The translations under genes were made by a program, and so were the position numbers. Of a stretch of 17,918 bases of DNA, positions 14,525 through 17,918 are shown piece after piece. Source of the DNA: Crocinitomix sp. (GTDB lineage Bacteria; Bacteroidota; Bacteroidia; Flavobacteriales_D; Crocinitomicaceae); the NCBI GenBank assembly GCA_020849935.1, contig JADZFJ010000140.1:1-17918 (forward strand). Direction: 5' to 3'. Numbering within the stretch: position 1 is the stretch's first letter; every line of letters begins with the position of its first letter. The notes under the pieces were generated by a model that ran no database searches, had not been told where the DNA came from, and worked only from the letters and a program-made list of their open reading frames with translations.

Positions 14525-17500
14525 TTATTTTCCAACAATCTGAACCGTACCTTGTCCGTTAATTTTTGTTCCGTTGTCAGCTTGGCCTTCATACGTATAA
14601 AAATAGACTCCATCTGTACAAGGGTCCCCATTTTTATCTGTACCATTCCAGCCCTTGGTCACATCGTCGATAATACCAACTTCGACTCCCCAGCGGTTGA
14701 CAATCACACAATAGAATTCAGAGATTGATTTTGCCGTAAAATTGAAGGTAAATTCGTCATTAATACCATCCCCATCAGGACTAAAAATATTAATAGGATC
14801 CAATCGAATCGGTTCAAAAATCGTAATGATTTTACAAGCCGTATCGGAACAACCATTCTTATTCATTGCAACCAAACACACATCAATTTCATAACTCTCC
14901 CCTCTTTTTTCGTAAATCGTATCCATTGTTTCTTCTACGAAATGACTAATTGTCCAATTTGCATCAGGCGTATTGAGATTCCAAAAGAAAGTTGTGTCAG
15001 CCAATGGATCTTTTGGATTTGCAAAGTTTTCTGAGTTATTTTCGAACACAACTTCTACATCTGCCGTTCCTTTTAAATCCGCATTTAATTGCGCTGAAAC
15101 AACAGTAAACGCAGCAATTGGATTTAATGAATCGACTGTGATCGTATCGCGCAACACACAATTATTGGCATCGCGAATCACCACCTCATAATCCCCAGGA
15201 TTTCTACCACCCCAAGTTCCTTGAGCGATAGTCGTTCCATCCACCAAATAGGTCCAAACTGGTGCATCATAATCTGGTGTTCCTCCTGTAGCTGAGGCAT
15301 ACACCTCCCCATTTCCATTTTGATATCCGAACATTCTACAGAACGCTGGGTAATAACCAAATTCTGCAAAAACTAACTCTGGTGGATAAACAATTGAAAA
15401 ATCGAATACTTTAGAACATCCGTTTTCATCGTTAATGGTCACAATATAATCACCCGCACCTAAATGATTTGAAAAATACGCTCCTACACCTTCACCAGAA
15501 GGATTTGTTGGATTCCAATAATATCCAATTTGGTCATAAGCTCCTGTGTAGTTTAACACGGTATCAACTTCAACATACCCTGTTTCAATTCCGTAACACA
15601 ATGGTTGATTAATGGTTAATATTGCATCCATTTCATCTGGCTGACCAAGGGTGATCTCTCCAGAAACACTACATCCTTTTTCGTCAACAACGGAAATAAA
15701 ATATGTTCCGGCTGGAATAGTATTCATCGTATTTGAATTATCCACGTTTAACACATCGCCATCAGCGTTTGTCATGGTGAAAATTTTACCATCATTCCCT
15801 CCTTCAGTGTTTGCCGTAATTGATCCATCCGAGAATCCAAAACAAGTTGGTTCATTAAAAATCAAATCAAGCGTCAATAAATCTGGTTCGTAAATGAGGA
15901 AAGGTTGAGACCAAGCACAACCTTCTTGATCGATCACAGTGACTACCCAAGTACCTCCAGGCAAATCATCATGCTCGCTTGAACCACCTGGTAAAACAGT
16001 TTCAGTGTCAAAAACACCATCTAAATTAGTCCAAATCACTTCGTATGGAGGCGTAATTCCACCACCAATGTCAAACACATACGCACCTCCGTCATTTTCT
16101 CCAAAACAAGTAACGTCTCTTAAACTATCTACGGCCCACTCGGCTGTTACAGCATTTAATCCTAACCCAACGGTAATAAGCGTGTCAAATTCACACCCAT
16201 TTTCATCCGTAACAAGTAAAATATAAGATATTCCACCCGCTAAATCATTAAACGTTCCGTTATCTTGAGGTGGTACCCAACCAACCAATTCATACACCCA
16301 AGTAGGGTCATCTGGAAGGACGATTATTGATCCTAGCACAGCATCAGGAATACCTGGACAATCTGTTGCATCAATCACATCAATATTATCAATTTCGGCT
16401 TCTCCAATTTCTACTTTCACTGAGTCAATAATTGTAGCACAACCATCAAATACCGTTAAATAATACCAAGTTAAAACATCTGGTGAAACGGTGATATCAG
16501 AAGTTGTTTCTCCTGTCGACCAATCATAGGTAACTGCACCAGCATCATACGGCGAAACGACTGTCGCTTCAATATCCGCATCTTGACCTGGACAAATAAT
16601 AAATAAATCTTCGTTAAAGGTGATCGTTGCACTTGAGGCAGGGTCGTAAATTACGTCCACCGATCCACTCGCCGTTTCACCACAAACATCGGTAACGGTA
16701 ACAGTGTAAGTTGTTGTTCCAACGATATCACCGGGCACCCATTCTTCGATTTCTGTCCCCCCCGAACTCCAGTCAATGTCATACTCTGGGATTCCCCCCA
16801 CCGGGTCAAACGTGATCATCACCGAATCTTCTGCACATTCCAGCGTTATATCATCCATGACGAGCTCGAACTCAACTGGATCTGTAATTTCAATCGTTGC
16901 TTCAGTTGTAATAGTATCACCACATTCGTTGATGATTTCAACAGTAATAATGATTGTTTCTGATCCTTCTACTAAACCATCGTCTGTAGGAATAATCCAA
17001 ATTTGAACTGAATCCTCGCCTAATGGGAAGAAAATTGTCTCTGTAATTAATGGATAATCAGTACCATTAATCGCTGTCCCACTAATATCAAAATCAACCG
17101 TAAGATCAACAGTATCAGATTCTGGAGGGCGAATAAATGTAACCAATGCTGAATCACAACCCTCACGAATCGCATCTTCTCCTAAAACCGAAGCAATTTC
17201 AACTGTAATACCGTTCGATGAAAAAGAACTTGCTTCCAAAAACACACCTGAATCTAACGAAGCATCTCCTGCGTCACCAATCGCCATTTTAATGTGATAG
17301 GTTTCTCCACATTCAACCGCTGCTCGGGCGTACATAATCACCGTGTGCGCATCGTATTGTACATCTACACCTCCTGTATTATCTACAAGGTAAGCGCAGT
17401 TCATACAAGGTCCTGTATTGGATGGTCCATTATTTAAATTGTTCATTGTTACTGGTAATCCAACCCCTGGAATTAAGGCCAAATTGACCCCTCCAAATTC

Positions 17501-17918
17501 GAAAGGCCCAGCAAAACCAGGACCGCTAATAAAAAATCCAAAGACATCATTGAAAGAAGAAGTTGAATACTCGTGATACTCTTCCGAGGCAAATATATAT
17601 TTAAACACGACTGAATCGCCCGATGGAATAAAATCAAACTCAAGCACCGCCTCATCGTTGATTGTTGTGGTTCCAATCGCATCTAAATCGATGTCATTTG
17701 GATCAACTGCAACACCAAAGTTATCTGTTGCTGAACCACTATCGTTTGGTCCTTCTGCTAGTCGAACATTTCCTGTTGCTAAAAGTACTCCTGTAGCAAT
17801 TGGAAAAGATGTTCCCGTTGCATCAAAAAATCCTGCTTGGGCTTGAACTACGCCAGCTATAGGAAGTGAGTGATTGAACTCAACATTTGATATGATAACT
17901 CCTGCACCCACTAAAACA
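14525..17918 (-). CDS. Giant choice-of-anchor L / SprB-repeat surface protein, N-terminus missing
   Basis: At least 1130 residues; the frame is open to the window end (VLVGAGVIISN), so the signal peptide and first mature residues are missing. Numbers count from the GTG codon at 17911, which is internal. A choice-of-anchor L domain spans about 1-235 (VVFKYIFASEEYHEYSTSSF, NDVFGFFISGPG, IGDAGDASLDSGVFLEASSF). A Calx-beta-like domain follows (about 236-345, ISGTAINGTDYPLIT). Ig/PKD-like domains cover about 346-505, SprB-type repeats about 510-930, and one more PKD-like region about 931-1032. The tail is a T9SS type B sorting domain (about 1036-1128: INIFSPDGDGINDEF, VNRWGVEVG, DGVYFYTYEG). It is probably exported by the T9SS and displayed on the surface, with a role in adhesion or gliding. 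It is followed by a strong bidirectional terminator. Confidence 0.92.
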   Translation of the reverse strand, partial: VLVGAGVIISNVEFNHSLPIAGVVQAQAGFFDATGTSFPIATGVLLATGNVRLAEGPNDSGSATDNFGVAVDPNDIDLDAIGTTTINDEAVLEFDFIPSGDSVVFKYIFASEEYHEYSTSSFNDVFGFFISGPGFAGPFEFGGVNLALIPGVGLPVTMNNLNNGPSNTGPCMNCAYLVDNTGGVDVQYDAHTVIMYARAAVECGETYHIKMAIGDAGDASLDSGVFLEASSFSSNGITVEIASVLGEDAIREGCDSALVTFIRPPESDTVDLTVDFDISGTAINGTDYPLITETIFFPLGEDSVQIWIIPTDDGLVEGSETIIITVEIINECGDTITTEATIEITDPVEFELVMDDITLECAEDSVMITFDPVGGIPEYDIDWSSGGTEIEEWVPGDIVGTTTYTVTVTDVCGETASGSVDVIYDPASSATITFNEDLFIICPGQDADIEATVVSPYDAGAVTYDWSTGETTSDITVSPDVLTWYYLTVFDGCATIIDSVKVEIGEAEIDNIDVIDATDCPGIPDAVLGSIIVLPDDPTWVYELVGWVPPQDNGTFNDLAGGISYILLVTDENGCEFDTLITVGLGLNAVTAEWAVDSLRDVTCFGENDGGAYVFDIGGGITPPYEVIWTNLDGVFDTETVLPGGSSEHDDLPGGTWVVTVIDQEGCAWSQPFLIYEPDLLTLDLIFNEPTCFGFSDGSITANTEGGNDGKIFTMTNADGDVLNVDNSNTMNTIPAGTYFISVVDEKGCSVSGEITLGQPDEMDAILTINQPLCYGIETGYVEVDTVLNYTGAYDQIGYYWNPTNPSGEGVGAYFSNHLGAGDYIVTINDENGCSKVFDFSIVYPPELVFAEFGYYPAFCRMFGYQNGNGEVYASATGGTPDYDAPVWTYLVDGTTIAQGTWGGRNPGDYEVVIRDANNCVLRDTITVDSLNPIAAFTVVSAQLNADLKGTADVEVVFENNSENFANPKDPLADTTFFWNLNTPDANWTISHFVEETMDTIYEKRGESYEIDVCLVAMNKNGCSDTACKIITIFEPIRLDPINIFSPDGDGINDEFTFNFTAKSISEFYCVIVNRWGVEVGIIDDVTKGWNGTDKNGDPCTDGVYFYTYEGQADNGTKINGQGTVQIVGK
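15122..16141 (-). repeat. SprB-type repeats of the giant surface protein
   Basis: At least three units of about 80-90 residues begin with a C-(F/Y)-G motif followed by a Gly-rich turn (TCFGENDGGAY, TCFGFSDGSI, LCYGIETGYVEV) and end with a G-(T/D)-(W/Y)-x-V/I strand and a D-E-x-GC motif (VIDQEGC, VVDEKGC, INDENGC). A fourth, altered unit starts FCRMFGYQNGNGEV and ends IRDANNC. This is the repeat type named after the F. johnsoniae adhesin SprB. Confidence 0.75.

Noticed and set aside
17909..17911. GTG at 17909-17911 as the real start of the giant surface protein.
   Set aside because: The frame stays open to the window edge, there is no signal peptide after the GTG, and the choice-of-anchor L domain is already under way, so the start lies outside.

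Overview
The window is AT-rich DNA from a member of the Bacteroidota, most likely a gliding or adhesive marine/freshwater Flavobacteriales-type bacterium. Four open reading frames encode very large or multidomain secreted proteins ending in type IX secretion system (T9SS) sorting domains: three of the 'gliding motility-associated' type B and one of type A. Putative promoters match the Bacteroidota -7 motif TAnnTTTG, and most genes lack a Shine-Dalgarno sequence. Family and genus cannot be fixed from the sequence alone.

Layout. (1) 1-603 (+): the 3' two thirds of NAD synthase nadE, cut by the window edge. (2) 703-3833 (-): an Isc-type [2Fe-2S] ferredoxin, a small outer-membrane beta-barrel protein, and a secreted zinc metallopeptidase whose type B sorting domain is interrupted by an in-frame TAG; the missing 36 residues of the domain follow directly in the same frame. 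(3) 3955-11227 (-): a closely packed series in transcription order of a large lectin/PKD/Ig-like adhesin, a PKD protein with a type A sorting tail, a short two-TM sensor histidine kinase and gpmI (phosphoglycerate mutase). Kinase and gpmI overlap by ATGA. (4) 11311-14450 (mostly +): an ArsC-family reductase, a 51-residue membrane protein on the minus strand, fumarase fumC, and thiamine-phosphate kinase thiL. Clear hairpin terminators follow fumC and thiL. (5) 14525-17918 (-): a giant choice-of-anchor L / Calx-beta / SprB-repeat surface protein with a type B tail, whose N-terminus lies outside the window.

How it fits together. Housekeeping metabolism (NAD synthesis, glycolysis, TCA cycle, thiamine cofactor, Fe-S electron transfer) is interleaved with cell-surface genes. 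Secreted T9SS substrates occupy more than half of the bases. They would cross the inner membrane by Sec signal peptides and the outer membrane through a T9SS encoded elsewhere. No T9SS machinery, mobile element, CRISPR array, rRNA or tRNA gene was seen. No stretch longer than 300 bases lacks a gene.

The points most worth checking are the nonsense codon inside the metallopeptidase sorting domain, a separate domain apparently nested inside an Ig-like domain of the lectin adhesin, the kinase without a response regulator coupled to gpmI, the unlabelled 51-residue membrane protein, and the fumC terminator that abuts the thiL ribosome binding site.
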